A DNA stretch of 64,000 nt from contig JBPYFK010000008.1 in assembly GCA_051984675.1 (NCBI GenBank), forward strand, positions 1 to 64,000, given 5' to 3'. Of the stretch, positions 8,467-16,858 are shown piece after piece. Source of the stretch: JBPYFK01 sp051984675. Its GTDB lineage: Bacteria > Actinomycetota > Actinomycetes > Mycobacteriales > Pseudonocardiaceae. Position 1 is the first letter of the stretch. Each line of letters opens with the position of its first letter. Made by a program: the position numbers and the translations under genes. The notes under the pieces are model-generated. The model worked only from the letters and a program-made list of their open reading frames with translations, did no database searches and was not told where the DNA came from.

Positions 8467-9195
8467 TCAGACCCAGACCGCCGCGTTGCGCCCGTCGCTG
8501 AACCGCTCGGGCGGCTCCGGTCGCGGTCGGGCCAACCCTCCGTCGGCGCACCGCGCCGTCCAAGCCGCCACGGTCGCGTCCAGTACGTCGTCGACGGCGG
8601 CGTGACGACCGGCCGGTCCAAGATCGGCCGGGAGGGTGATTCCGGCACGGGAGAGCAGGTGCCGGCGGCACTCGACGCCGGCCCAGGTCCGCTTGCGGGC
8701 GCTCAGCGCTGCCCCGGCCAACCGCGCGAAGGAGACCTCCGGGTGTATCTCGATGATCCGCCGGCAGGATGGGTCGCGGGCTGATTCCCGCTGTACGGGA
8801 GCGCGAGCCCACTGATCGACCTCCAGCAGCTTGGGCTTGAGTGCGAACGCCTGGCGGGAGATGCCTTCACCCGCGAGTTCCCGGTTGCGCGCGACGGCGG
8901 TGACGTAGTCGGGAGCCTCCAGCGCGGTACGCACGGGGGTGATGAACACCGACGAGCGCAGCGGGCCGATGGCCGCCCGCGCCAGGTCGTCGGCGCGGCG
9001 CCGGCCCCGGTCCGGCAGGCCGATCGGCATGTCGACCGCGACCACCGAGACCGGCCCGTCCGCCACCGCCAACGCGACCAGCCCGTCGATCGTCCGTGCG
9101 AAGTAGGCGGTGACGTGCGTTCCGGCCAGGACCACAGCCACCCAGCCGGCCTTGCAGGCGTCGACACCGATCACGCGCTCGCTGTCCACGGGCAT
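8467..9195 (-). CDS. DUF429 domain protein
   Basis: This 242-aa protein has the DUF429 pattern: VIGVDACKAGWVAVVL near the start, VAVDMPIGLPDRG, and an acidic C-terminal AAVDDVLDATVAAWTA. The fold is RNase H-like (predicted nuclease-like), but no activity has been shown to my knowledge. The ATG at 9195 was chosen because it precedes the conserved domain directly; the open frame runs 330 codons further upstream through the dehalogenase gene on the other strand and is not real coding. It is divergent from the haloalkane dehalogenase, with 54 bp between the starts. Confidence 0.8.
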   Translation of the reverse strand: MPVDSERVIGVDACKAGWVAVVLAGTHVTAYFARTIDGLVALAVADGPVSVVAVDMPIGLPDRGRRRADDLARAAIGPLRSSVFITPVRTALEAPDYVTAVARNRELAGEGISRQAFALKPKLLEVDQWARAPVQRESARDPSCRRIIEIHPEVSFARLAGAALSARKRTWAGVECRRHLLSRAGITLPADLGPAGRHAAVDDVLDATVAAWTARCADGGLARPRPEPPERFSDGRNAAVWV

Positions 9196-9249
9196 ATCGT
9201 CCCGCTCAGGGGCTCGTCCGGTCGCGGGCAACCGGATACCGTGTGCCGG

Positions 9250-10158
9250 ATGCAGGTATTGAGAACGCCCGAGGACCGTTTCGCGGGACTGCCGGACTTC
9301 GACTTCACACCGCGGTATGCGGAGGTCAGCAGCCAAGAAGAGAAACCTCAGACCTTGCGGATGGCGTACGTCGAAGCTGGTCCCACGGACGGTCCGGTCG
9401 TGCTGCTGCTGCACGGCGAACCGAGCTGGTCGTTCCTGTACCGCAAGATGCTGCCCGTGCTGGCTTCGGCCGGTCTGCGCGCGGTCGCGCCCGATCTCGT
9501 CGGTTTCGGGCGATCGGACAAGCCGGCCGCGATCGCCGACCACAGCTACGCGCGGCACGTGGAGTGGGTGCGGGAGCTGGTGTTTGATCGGTTGGATCTG
9601 CGCCAGGTCACGCTGGTCGGGCAGGACTGGGGCGGCCTGATCGGTCTGCGGCTGGTCGCGGAGAATCCCGAACGCTTCGCGCGAATCGTCGCGGCCAACA
9701 CCGGCCTTCCGACGGGTGATCACGACATGCCGGAGGTGTGGTGGCAGTTCCGCGACGCTGTCGAACGCGCCCCGGAACTGGACATCGCGCGGCTGGTCGA
9801 GAGTGGATGCGGCACCCGTCTCCTCCCGGAGGTGCTCGCCGGATACGACGCTCCGTTCCCCGAGGAATCCTTCAAAGCCGGCCCACGCGCGATGCCGCTG
9901 CTCGTGCCGACGCGACCCGATGATCCCGCGACCGAGGCGAACCGTCAGGCGTGGGCAGCCCTGTCTCAACGGGACCTGCCCTTTCTTTGTGCCTTTTCTG
10001 ATGGTGACCCGATTACTGGCGGGATGGCGCCAGTACTGCGCCGTACGATGCCCGGTGCGGCCGGACGGGAACACCCGGTGATCACCGGTGCCGGCCACTT
10101 CCTCCAGGAAGACGCCGGGGAACAGCTCGCGAACGCGGTCGCCGAGTTCGTGCGGTAA
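9250..10158 (+). CDS. Haloalkane dehalogenase (HLD-I type alpha/beta hydrolase)
   Basis: The 302-aa enzyme resembles DhlA of Xanthobacter and the mycobacterial protein Rv2296. The nucleophile elbow GQDWGG places Asp126 as nucleophile, followed by the halide-binding Trp127. The oxyanion-side motif is LLHGEPSWSFLYRKM, the acid lies near SDGDPITGG, and the catalytic His283 is in GAGHFLQED. It would hydrolyse carbon-halogen bonds of small haloalkanes in the cytoplasm to an alcohol and a halide; the physiological substrate is unknown. The ATG at 9250 gives the family's usual MQVLRTPEDRF start. Confidence 0.92.
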   Translation: MQVLRTPEDRFAGLPDFDFTPRYAEVSSQEEKPQTLRMAYVEAGPTDGPVVLLLHGEPSWSFLYRKMLPVLASAGLRAVAPDLVGFGRSDKPAAIADHSYARHVEWVRELVFDRLDLRQVTLVGQDWGGLIGLRLVAENPERFARIVAANTGLPTGDHDMPEVWWQFRDAVERAPELDIARLVESGCGTRLLPEVLAGYDAPFPEESFKAGPRAMPLLVPTRPDDPATEANRQAWAALSQRDLPFLCAFSDGDPITGGMAPVLRRTMPGAAGREHPVITGAGHFLQEDAGEQLANAVAEFVR

Positions 10159-10237
10159 CGGGTGGCGGCGGAAGGACGAAGCACTCACAAGGATTTCCGT
10201 GCGGTCGCGCTGAACGCAGGTCGTACCGCAACCGAAA

Positions 10238-10609
10238 TTGGCAATACATCACCTGCAGGTGGGGGAGTCACGAGACCACATAGCACGGTCCGTGGTGCGG
10301 ATCTTGTTCGATCGTGGCCACAGCTCGCCCTATCGGGTACTGGCTCATTACTCGCGATCCGCGGTTGGCGGAAATGGTCAACTTGCGGGCCTGGTCAGCG
10401 GCCAGGATGGTCATGCCGGTCCCCAGGAATCGGCCAGATCGGAACTGGGGGCGGACGGCGGAGATTTCCCGTTGATTGGGTCGAAGGGCAACAAGCAGCC
10501 CATCTACCAGATCAACGTGGGCGACAAGGGCCACCAGAACGCAGCCGCGTTCAACCAGCAGGAAAACGGGAACAAGACTGACCAGGACCAGCAGGTAGGC
10601 GAAGACTGA
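10238..10609 (+). pseudogene. Decayed paralogue of the secreted QPIYQINVGD protein
   Basis: The C-terminal 40 codons (from 10490) closely match the gene at 10988-11281: NKQPIYQINVGDKGHQN versus NKQPIYQINVGDNGVQN, followed by the same N/Q/D-rich tail. Further upstream the alignment continues weakly (AGLVSGQDGHAG against AGVASACDDHSG), but the hydrophobic signal peptide is lost and the only usable start is a TTG without an obvious RBS. The best reading is a duplicated copy losing function; an intact non-secreted protein cannot be excluded. Confidence 0.5.
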
Positions 10610-10987
10610 GACGTGCATCGCGCCTCGGTGAACGCAACGACTGTGACAGCGCGGCTTGGTCGGCCCCATCCCGCATGAGGACCAATCCGTGACGTCGGGT
10701 AGGAACAACAGGATCGGCTTGGTGTGACTGGACATCGTTGAAGTTGTGTAGCCCGTCCGGCACAGAGTTTCCGTTGCTGGGTGTCCGTTTGTCTTCCTTG
10801 CTGGTTTGTCTTCCGGCGCGGGTTGGTCTTCCGGCTCTGGCGCTGATCAGCCACTCAAGCGTTGGACATGTCGTGATTCGAGTTGCGGGTCCTACCGGAC
10901 GGATCGACCTTGGAAGAGCCCAAGAACAGCGAGGGCAAGCACAGAACGCGACTTGATTCGTTACACCGATGGAGGTTGTTGATCTCA
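10610..10987. other. Intergenic stretch before the small secreted protein gene
   Basis: No convincing gene is seen on either strand. The stretch contains an imperfect 18-bp triple repeat (10785-10838) and a GGAGG at 10971-10975, 12 bp before the ATG of the next gene. The promoter of that gene presumably lies here. Confidence 0.5.
10785..10838. repeat. Imperfect 18-bp tandem repeat, 3 copies
   Basis: Units begin at 10785, 10803 and 10821 and share a core G(T/G)TxGTCTTCC. They lie in the intergenic stretch and have diverged more than the other tandem repeats in this window. Confidence 0.6.
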
Positions 10988-11281
10988 ATGCACACGATCA
11001 CACGTGTCCTCGTCACATCCGCTCTCGCGCTTCCCCTGGCGTTCAGCGCGGCCGGGGTGGCCAGTGCCTGCGACGACCACAGCGGACAGCCCGAAGCGCA
11101 CAAACACCACCACCACAAGTCCAAAGTGGATCAGGACCAGGACAACAGGACCGACCAGTCGAACAGCAACAAGCAGCCCATCTACCAGATCAACGTCGGT
11201 GACAACGGGGTTCAGAACGCCTCTGCGGTGAATGATCAGAAAAACGACAACAACACTGACGAAAACCAAGATGCCAACTGA
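10988..11281 (+). CDS. Small secreted N/Q/D-rich protein with QPIYQINVGD motif
   Basis: A 97-aa precursor. MHTITRVLVTSALALPLAFS is a clear signal peptide with cleavage near AGVASA; one Cys follows at the junction. The mature part is about 70 residues: a His/Lys-rich patch (HKHHHHKSK) and then an Asp/Asn/Gln-rich tail with NKQPIYQINVGDNGVQN. The last segment (G-V-Q-N-A-S-A-V-N-D-Q) loosely recalls the spacing of curlin repeats, but not exactly. The His patch could bind metal. No family is recognised. The in-frame extension to 10883 lacks an RBS; GGAGG precedes this ATG at a 12-bp spacing. Confidence 0.7.
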   Translation: MHTITRVLVTSALALPLAFSAAGVASACDDHSGQPEAHKHHHHKSKVDQDQDNRTDQSNSNKQPIYQINVGDNGVQNASAVNDQKNDNNTDENQDAN

Positions 11282-11440
11282 GTCGGACTCCCTTCGACGC
11301 CCTGGCAATGTGGAGACGTCAGGCGGTCCGACGGCTGACCTTGTCGGACCACCTGGCTACTACGCCCGGCTTTTCCAAGGTCACGTGCACGCACGTCCAT
11401 CGAACGTCCTTAGTGGACGAAAAATCATAGGAAGGCCATT

Positions 11441-12175
11441 ATGCGTCGTCAGGTGCTGTGCGCCAGCGCGGGCACGGTAGCTCTGCTTGCCCTCGCGGCC
11501 CCCTTCAGCGCGGCCACGCCTGCCGCCCACGCTGTCCAACTCCAGGACCGCTCGGTCGACCTCCCGCTGCACGGCACCGTTACCGGCTGTGACGCAAACG
11601 AGCCGGTCGACGTCCACGGTACCGTCCACGTCCTCGTCCGCAGCCAACCCACCGCGACTGGCACGAACGTCGACATTCATACCCATCTGACCCAAACCAC
11701 CGGCGTCGGCAAGAACAGCCACGGTACCTACCGCCTCACTGGGGCTGACTCCCAGGATCAAACGCACCCACCAAGTCCATTCCAGATCACTTTCGCCCCG
11801 AATTTCCAGATGCATGCCCCGAACCTGGCCACGCCACCCCATCAGTGCAAGTTTGTCACGGAAAAGGTCGCCGTCGCGGCCAACGGCAGCATCGACGACA
11901 TCACCGCCAAAGTCGCGACCGCACCCGCACCCGCGCCAGCACCCGCAGCACCCACGCAATTCCAACCAGTGGTACCCGGCGATCCGCAGCAGAACAACGA
12001 TCCAGCAGACAGCAACGACGAAGCCACTGACGAGGATTCAACCGCAGCATCCCACCAGGACGACGAAATCGACACCACGGCCGCGCAGCAGTCCGCGAGC
12101 GGTAGGGTCACGACCATTATCGCTCAGGTTCTTCAGCACATCAGCGAACTCGAGGATCGCGCTATTCATCCATGA
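11441..12175 (+). CDS. Secreted protein of unknown function
   Basis: A 244-aa precursor with a signal peptide ending near TPAAHA and a strong RBS (AGGAAGG) before the ATG. The mature N-terminal 120 residues are probably a beta-rich domain (LPLHGTVTGCDANEPVDVHGTVHVLVRS), with two Cys (GCDAN and QCKFV) that could form one disulfide. An Ala-Pro linker of repeated AP dipeptides follows, then an acidic D/E/Q-rich tail. No family is recognised. It follows another small secreted protein on the same strand, and the two may be a surface-protein locus. Confidence 0.72.
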   Translation: MRRQVLCASAGTVALLALAAPFSAATPAAHAVQLQDRSVDLPLHGTVTGCDANEPVDVHGTVHVLVRSQPTATGTNVDIHTHLTQTTGVGKNSHGTYRLTGADSQDQTHPPSPFQITFAPNFQMHAPNLATPPHQCKFVTEKVAVAANGSIDDITAKVATAPAPAPAPAAPTQFQPVVPGDPQQNNDPADSNDEATDEDSTAASHQDDEIDTTAAQQSASGRVTTIIAQVLQHISELEDRAIHP

Positions 12176-12452
12176 TGAACCTCATGGGCCGGGGGCTGTG
12201 TCGAGACCGTCCGTCGATGTTAACGCGCTCCTGATATCTCGCGTTTGGTTGCAACTCTGTCAAATATCCTCGTGGGACTGGCAGGCTGTGTCCGACATGG
12301 CATGATCTGGACAGCAGCATCCGCAGCCCGAGGTGACTGATGATCGTGTGTGGGTCGGACGAAGGGGACGAGGATCACGGCGCCCTGGCCGCTACCGGCG
12401 TGTTGAACGCCATGTCCCGGGTGGACACCCTCTTGATTACGGTGTCAGCCTG

Positions 12453-13424
12453 ATGCGACGAAAGAGAATCCGCGCGTTGCGCATGGTCGTTCTCACGGTA
12501 CTGACCGTAGTGCTGGCTGCTGGCCTGACCGCGCTCGCGCTGCGCCGTACCGAGGGACCGCCGCCGGCTCCGCCCCACCCACCGGTCACGACCACCCATC
12601 CACCACCACCGCCACCGCCCGGTCCGCCGGTGCTCGCGGTCAAGGTGGACAACCTCGCCGAGGCCCGGCCCCCGGTCGGCATCGGAGCCGCCGATGAGAT
12701 CTATGTCGAGCCAGTGGAAGGCGGGCTGAGTCGGCTGCTCGCGGTGTTCGCCTCGCACCAGCCGGCCGTGGTCGGCCCGGTGCGCAGCGCACGGGAGACC
12801 GATCTGCAACTGTTGCCCCAGTTCGGTCATCCGACGCTGGCGTTTTCGGGCGCGGCTCCGGGGCTGCTGCCGCGCATCGCGAGCGCCCCGTTGCAGGGCG
12901 TCACTCCGGGTGATGATCCGGGTGCGTACTTCCGCGATGATGCGCGGGTCTCCCCGCACAACCTGTTCATCCACCCCAACCGGTTACCGCCTGGTGCCGG
13001 ATGGTCACCCGGCGCGGCGCCACTCTTCGGCCCCACACCGCCGGGCGGTACGCCCACGCAGCACCAGGAGGTGCACTACGTCCTCGCGACCATCGGCTTC
13101 GACTGGTCCCCGGCGGACGGCCGGTGGCTGGTGTCGATGGACGGCGGTCCGTACAGCGCCGCGGACAGCGGACGACTTGCGGCAAGCACCGTCGTGATCC
13201 AGCAGGTGCCGATCGGCCAATCGTCGTTCAGCGACGTCAAGGGCACGCCGTCGCCGATCGCCACGACGGTCGGCAGCGGGCACGCCCTGGTGCTCCGCGA
13301 CGGGCAGTCGTTCGAGGCCAACTGGTCGCGTCCAGCGCCGGATGTTGGCACGACGTACACCACGACGTCCGGTCAGCCGCTGCCCTTCGCGCCCGGCCAG
13401 GTCTGGACGGTGTTCACCGGCTGA
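12453..13424 (+). CDS. DUF3048 (YerB-like) membrane-anchored protein
   Basis: About 323 aa. A basic start (MRRKRIRALR) is followed by one transmembrane or signal-anchor segment (MVVLTVLTVVLAAGL), a proline-rich stretch, and then the two DUF3048 parts, seen as VKVDNLAEARPPVGIGAADEIYVEPVEGGLSRLL (given here only as the start of the domain), VGPVRSARETDL and SPHNLFIHP. The function is unknown; Bacillus YerB is a lipoprotein of this family. A GTG at 12333 is in frame, but the ATG at 12453 places the membrane segment at the N-terminus and is preferred. Confidence 0.83.
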   Translation: MRRKRIRALRMVVLTVLTVVLAAGLTALALRRTEGPPPAPPHPPVTTTHPPPPPPPGPPVLAVKVDNLAEARPPVGIGAADEIYVEPVEGGLSRLLAVFASHQPAVVGPVRSARETDLQLLPQFGHPTLAFSGAAPGLLPRIASAPLQGVTPGDDPGAYFRDDARVSPHNLFIHPNRLPPGAGWSPGAAPLFGPTPPGGTPTQHQEVHYVLATIGFDWSPADGRWLVSMDGGPYSAADSGRLAASTVVIQQVPIGQSSFSDVKGTPSPIATTVGSGHALVLRDGQSFEANWSRPAPDVGTTYTTTSGQPLPFAPGQVWTVFTG

Positions 13425-13550
13425 GTGGACCGAACGCACTGACTGGGCTGGGTGGCGGACGGTTACCGGATCAGGGGAGTGCGCCTGACACGCGAACCTT
13501 CGCGACGCTTGACCGCCGGTATTCGCGTTCGCGCCGCTAGCGTCCGAGGC

Positions 13551-14033
13551 ATGGACTACCGAAACGAAATCTCCGTCGGGGAGCACCACTACGCGATCCG
13601 CGCCAAGGGCGAGTCGGGCGAAGGCGGTGAGTTCGCCATGGTCACGCTGGAATTCACTGGAGCCGACACCGACGGCCGGGTCATCGGAGAGGGAAACATC
13701 CAGTTCGCGGTCGAAGCGCTCGACACGGCGAGCCGCTTGCTCGTCCAGACACTGGACGGGATGGCGGCGCTCCACGGCAGGGGCGGTCGCGGTCGAACCC
13801 GCCCGTCCCGCCCGCTCCCGCCGAACGCGGGAAAGCCGTGGAGCGCCGAGCATGGCGAGCAACTGTGCGACCAATGGTTGCGGAGTTCGGCGGCGATGTC
13901 CGCCAAGGACGTCACCGACGATCTGGCCCGCCAGTTCGGGCGGACCAGAAGCGCGATTCGCGCCCAGCTGGCACGCCTGGGGTGCGACCCGGACGTGCCA
14001 GGGCGCCAGTTGGCGGCAGCGGACGAACCCTGA
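13551..14033 (+). CDS. Unknown protein with C-terminal HTH-like segment
   Basis: A 160-aa protein. The N-terminal half (MDYRNEISVGEHHYAIR onward) looks like a small beta-rich domain, a basic linker follows (RGGRGRTRPSRP), and the last 55 residues resemble a helix-turn-helix of the kind W..E....C..W....SAKDVTDDLARQFGRTRSAIRAQLARLG. DNA binding is plausible but unproven. The ATG at 13551 was chosen because the upstream in-frame extension is basic and unstructured. No named family recognised. Confidence 0.6.
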   Translation: MDYRNEISVGEHHYAIRAKGESGEGGEFAMVTLEFTGADTDGRVIGEGNIQFAVEALDTASRLLVQTLDGMAALHGRGGRGRTRPSRPLPPNAGKPWSAEHGEQLCDQWLRSSAAMSAKDVTDDLARQFGRTRSAIRAQLARLGCDPDVPGRQLAAADEP

Positions 14034-14079
14034 CGATGCTTCGGCTGGCGCCGAAGTAACGCGGATCTACCGTGTAGCC

Positions 14080-14892
14080 ATGCAGGCCACACACACCAGG
14101 GTCGAAGCGGTCTCCGCGTTTCGGGCACTGCACCACAACAACCAGCCACTGTTATTACCCAATGCTTGGGACTACTCGTCGGCTGCCGGGCTCGCCGCCG
14201 CCGGGTTCGCCGCGATCGGTACCACCAGCCTGGGTGTTGCCGCCGCGCACGGCCTGCCGGACGCCGAGGGCCTGGCACGTGCGGAGACGGTGGCCCTCGC
14301 ACGCCGGCTCAGCCGCCTGCCCTGCCTGGTCACGGTGGACGTCGAGGGCGGGTTCAGCCGCGACCCTGGCGAGGTGGCGAGCCTGGCCGAGGAGCTGGCG
14401 ACCAGCGGTGTGGTCGGGATCAATCTGGAAGATGGCCGCCCCGGTGGCACGCTCGCTGACCCTGACCACCACGCGGAGCTGGTCCGCGCGGTGAAGACCA
14501 GCGTGCCCGACCTGTTCCTCAATGCGCGGGTGGACACCTATTGGCTGGCCGGCACACAGTCACCGTCCCCGCAGGCCACGATTGCCCGCGCTGAGCGCTA
14601 CGTCGCCGAGGGCGCGGACGGGATCTTCGTTCCCGGCCTGGCCGAGGACGACGACATCCGAGCCGTGGTCGCCGCTGTCCCGGTGCCGGTGAACATCCTC
14701 TACACACCGCGCCGGCACCGCCTGGAACGCCTGGCCGAACTGGGAGTCCGGCGTGTCAGCACTGGCTCGCTGCTGTTTCGCACCGCGCTGCACGCGGCGA
14801 TCACGCAGGTGAAGGAGATCCGCGACGGCGGTCCCGTCGTGGACGACGTGCCGAGCTACACCGAAATCGAGAAGCTCATCGCACGGCCCTAA
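14080..14892 (+). CDS. Isocitrate lyase/PEP mutase superfamily protein
   Basis: This 270-aa protein has the TIM-barrel pattern of the phosphonomutase group: PLLLPNAWDYSSAAGLAAAGF at the start, VTVDVEGGFS, GINLEDGRPGG (metal-binding Asp/Glu region) and LFLNARVDTYW. Members act on 2-hydroxy or 2-keto acids by forming or breaking C-C or P-C bonds; the exact substrate is not evident. Its TAA stop overlaps the TAG stop of the convergent sbnH gene (shared bases 14889-14891), leaving no room for a terminator between them. Confidence 0.82.
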   Translation: MQATHTRVEAVSAFRALHHNNQPLLLPNAWDYSSAAGLAAAGFAAIGTTSLGVAAAHGLPDAEGLARAETVALARRLSRLPCLVTVDVEGGFSRDPGEVASLAEELATSGVVGINLEDGRPGGTLADPDHHAELVRAVKTSVPDLFLNARVDTYWLAGTQSPSPQATIARAERYVAEGADGIFVPGLAEDDDIRAVVAAVPVPVNILYTPRRHRLERLAELGVRRVSTGSLLFRTALHAAITQVKEIRDGGPVVDDVPSYTEIEKLIARP

Positions 14893-16088
14893 GCGGATTC
14901 CGACAGCAGAACCGTCTCCGGGTGCGGGTGACTGAGAAAGTCGTGGTGCGAGATGTCCCACCCGTAGGCTCCCGCGTGCGTGAACACCAGGACGTCACCG
15001 GCCCGCAGCCGCGCGACCGGTACGTTGCGGGCGAGCACGTCCTTCGGCGTGCACAGCTCGCCGGCCACGGTCACCGGTTCGCCGCGCGCCTCCGGGCGTG
15101 GGTGATCCCAACCCCAGTCGTCGACGTTCACCACGACGAACGGGTGGCTGTGCTGCCAGGATGCCGGCAGCCGGAAGTGGTGCGTCCCACCGCGCACGAT
15201 CGCGTAGGTCTCGCCGTGATTGCGCTTGATGTCCAGCACCTCCACGGCGTAGTAGCCGCACGCCGCCGTGAGGAACCGCCCGCACTCGAAAGCGACGTCC
15301 CGCCAACGCGCGGGAAACGAGCGCACCAGCGGCGCCAGACCTTCGGCGAACGCGGGCCAGTCGAACTGTGCCTCGGTATCGGTGTAGTTCACGCCGATAC
15401 CGCCGCCGACGTTGACGACCTCGCAGGACAGGCCGAACTGGCGCTCCCACGCCATCACCGTGTGGCCGTACATCCGCAGCAGCTCCAGGTGCGCTTCGGC
15501 GGACAGGTTGTTCGACAGCGAATGCAGGTGGAATCCGGCCACCCGCACGCCGGGCAGGCGGCTGGCCAGTTCGACGGCGGCGGCCAGCGTCGGCTCGTCC
15601 ATGCCGAACTGCGTGGGACGCCCGGCCATCGCCAGCGTGGCCTGCGGGAACGGGCCGCTGAGGTTCACCCGCAGCAGCACCTCGACGGTCCGCCCGGCGC
15701 GGCTGGCGAGGTCCGAGATCCTGGCCAGGTCCAGCGGGCTTTCCACGTGAAAACGCGCGACCCGCTGATCCAGCGCGTACCGGATCTCGTCGGCTGTCTT
15801 GGCGGGCCCGCCGAACGCGATCTCCACGGCCGCGCCCGCCGCACGCACCTTCGCGATCTCGCCGCCGGAGGCGACATCGAATCCCGCGACGAGCGGGGCC
15901 AGCGTCCGCAGCAGCGCCGGGTGGCTGTTGGCCTTCATCGCGTAGAACATGCGGCAGCGCTCGGGCAGCGCGGCCACCACGTCCCGCACGTGCTCTGCGA
16001 GAGTGTCCAGGTTGTAGGCGTAGAGGCAGACCGGACGCTGCTGTCCGGCGCGGTCCAGCACCACCTTCGTCACGCGGTCGAGGGACAT
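14889..16088 (-). CDS. sbnH: SbnH-like PLP-dependent decarboxylase of staphyloferrin B pathway
   Basis: A 399-aa alanine-racemase-fold decarboxylase. The PLP lysine is in FYAMKANS (Lys52), the phosphate-binding glycine loop is VVNVGGGIGVNY, and the ending GAYGWDISHHDFLSHPHPE matches S. aureus SbnH almost exactly. SbnH removes CO2 from citryl-L-Dap to give citryl-diaminoethane. The ATG at 16088 has GGAG just before it and lies 19 bp inside the sbnG end, so the genes are coupled. The frame stays open 386 codons further upstream by chance. It is the last gene of the operon and ends on the stop of the convergent PEP-mutase gene. Confidence 0.9.
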   Translation of the reverse strand: MSLDRVTKVVLDRAGQQRPVCLYAYNLDTLAEHVRDVVAALPERCRMFYAMKANSHPALLRTLAPLVAGFDVASGGEIAKVRAAGAAVEIAFGGPAKTADEIRYALDQRVARFHVESPLDLARISDLASRAGRTVEVLLRVNLSGPFPQATLAMAGRPTQFGMDEPTLAAAVELASRLPGVRVAGFHLHSLSNNLSAEAHLELLRMYGHTVMAWERQFGLSCEVVNVGGGIGVNYTDTEAQFDWPAFAEGLAPLVRSFPARWRDVAFECGRFLTAACGYYAVEVLDIKRNHGETYAIVRGGTHHFRLPASWQHSHPFVVVNVDDWGWDHPRPEARGEPVTVAGELCTPKDVLARNVPVARLRAGDVLVFTHAGAYGWDISHHDFLSHPHPETVLLSESA

Positions 16089-16858
16089 ACTTCTCCGTTC
16101 AGGTGCGTCTCCAGATGGCTGCGCAGGGCCCGTGCGGCGAGTCCCCGTTCTTCGCCGAGCACGAAGGCCCGGACCCCGCTTGAACGCCACTCCGCGTGGT
16201 CGTCGCGGCTGCGCGGCAGCGCGCAGAACGGCACCTCGTGATCCCGGCACACGCCCTGCACCTTCCGCAACGCCTCGCGCACGCGCGGGTGTCGGGTCTG
16301 CCAGGTCAGCCCGTAGGACTGGGAGAGGTCGGCGGCACCCTCGATCACCATGTCGACGCCTCCACCGCACAGGATCTCCGGCAGACTGTCCACACCGGAC
16401 GCATCCTCGATCATCGGGATCACCATGATCTCGGCGTTGGCCATCGCCACGTACTCGACCAGATCGATCCGGCCAAACCCCGCTGCCCGGCCGCCGTTGA
16501 GGCTGCGCATGCCCTCGGGGGCGTAACGCGCGGCCCGGATCGCCGCGTCGACGTCGGCACGGTAGCGCACGTGTGGCACGACGATGCCCATCGCGCCCGC
16601 GTCCAGCGCTCGCAGGATGGCAGCCGGGTCGCCCTCGGGGACGCGGACGAACGGCGTCAGGTCGACCGCCTCGGCCGCACGGATCAGGTTCTCCAGTTCC
16701 TGCGGACTGACCAGCGTGTGCTCGGTGTCCAGGATGGTGAAGTCGTACCCCGCACACCCGATCATCTCCACCAGGGCGGGAGCGGGAATCGAGCAGAACA
16801 GCCCGTACACCTCTTCTCCAGCATGGATTTTCCCGCGTACGGCGTTGGGGCGCAGCAT
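16070..16858 (-). CDS. sbnG: SbnG-like citrate synthase (HpcH/HpaI aldolase fold)
   Basis: The 262-aa HpcH/HpaI-family barrel has the family segments TILDTEHTLVSPQELE, FVRVPEGDPAAILRALDAGAMG and VIPMIEDASGVDSLPEI (metal-ligand Glu and Asp). In S. aureus the orthologous SbnG condenses oxaloacetate and acetyl-CoA to citrate for siderophore synthesis, a citrate source independent of the TCA cycle. Family membership alone would also allow a 2-keto-3-deoxy acid aldolase; its place between SbnF and SbnH decides the call. Its ATG overlaps the sbnF TGA by one base (TGATG). Confidence 0.88.
   Translation of the reverse strand: MLRPNAVRGKIHAGEEVYGLFCSIPAPALVEMIGCAGYDFTILDTEHTLVSPQELENLIRAAEAVDLTPFVRVPEGDPAAILRALDAGAMGIVVPHVRYRADVDAAIRAARYAPEGMRSLNGGRAAGFGRIDLVEYVAMANAEIMVIPMIEDASGVDSLPEILCGGGVDMVIEGAADLSQSYGLTWQTRHPRVREALRKVQGVCRDHEVPFCALPRSRDDHAEWRSSGVRAFVLGEERGLAARALRSHLETHLNGEVCPSTA

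Noticed and set aside
9196..10188. N-terminal half of a 573-aa DUF429 frame
   Set aside because: The upstream half is antisense to the haloalkane dehalogenase; DUF429 starts at 9195.
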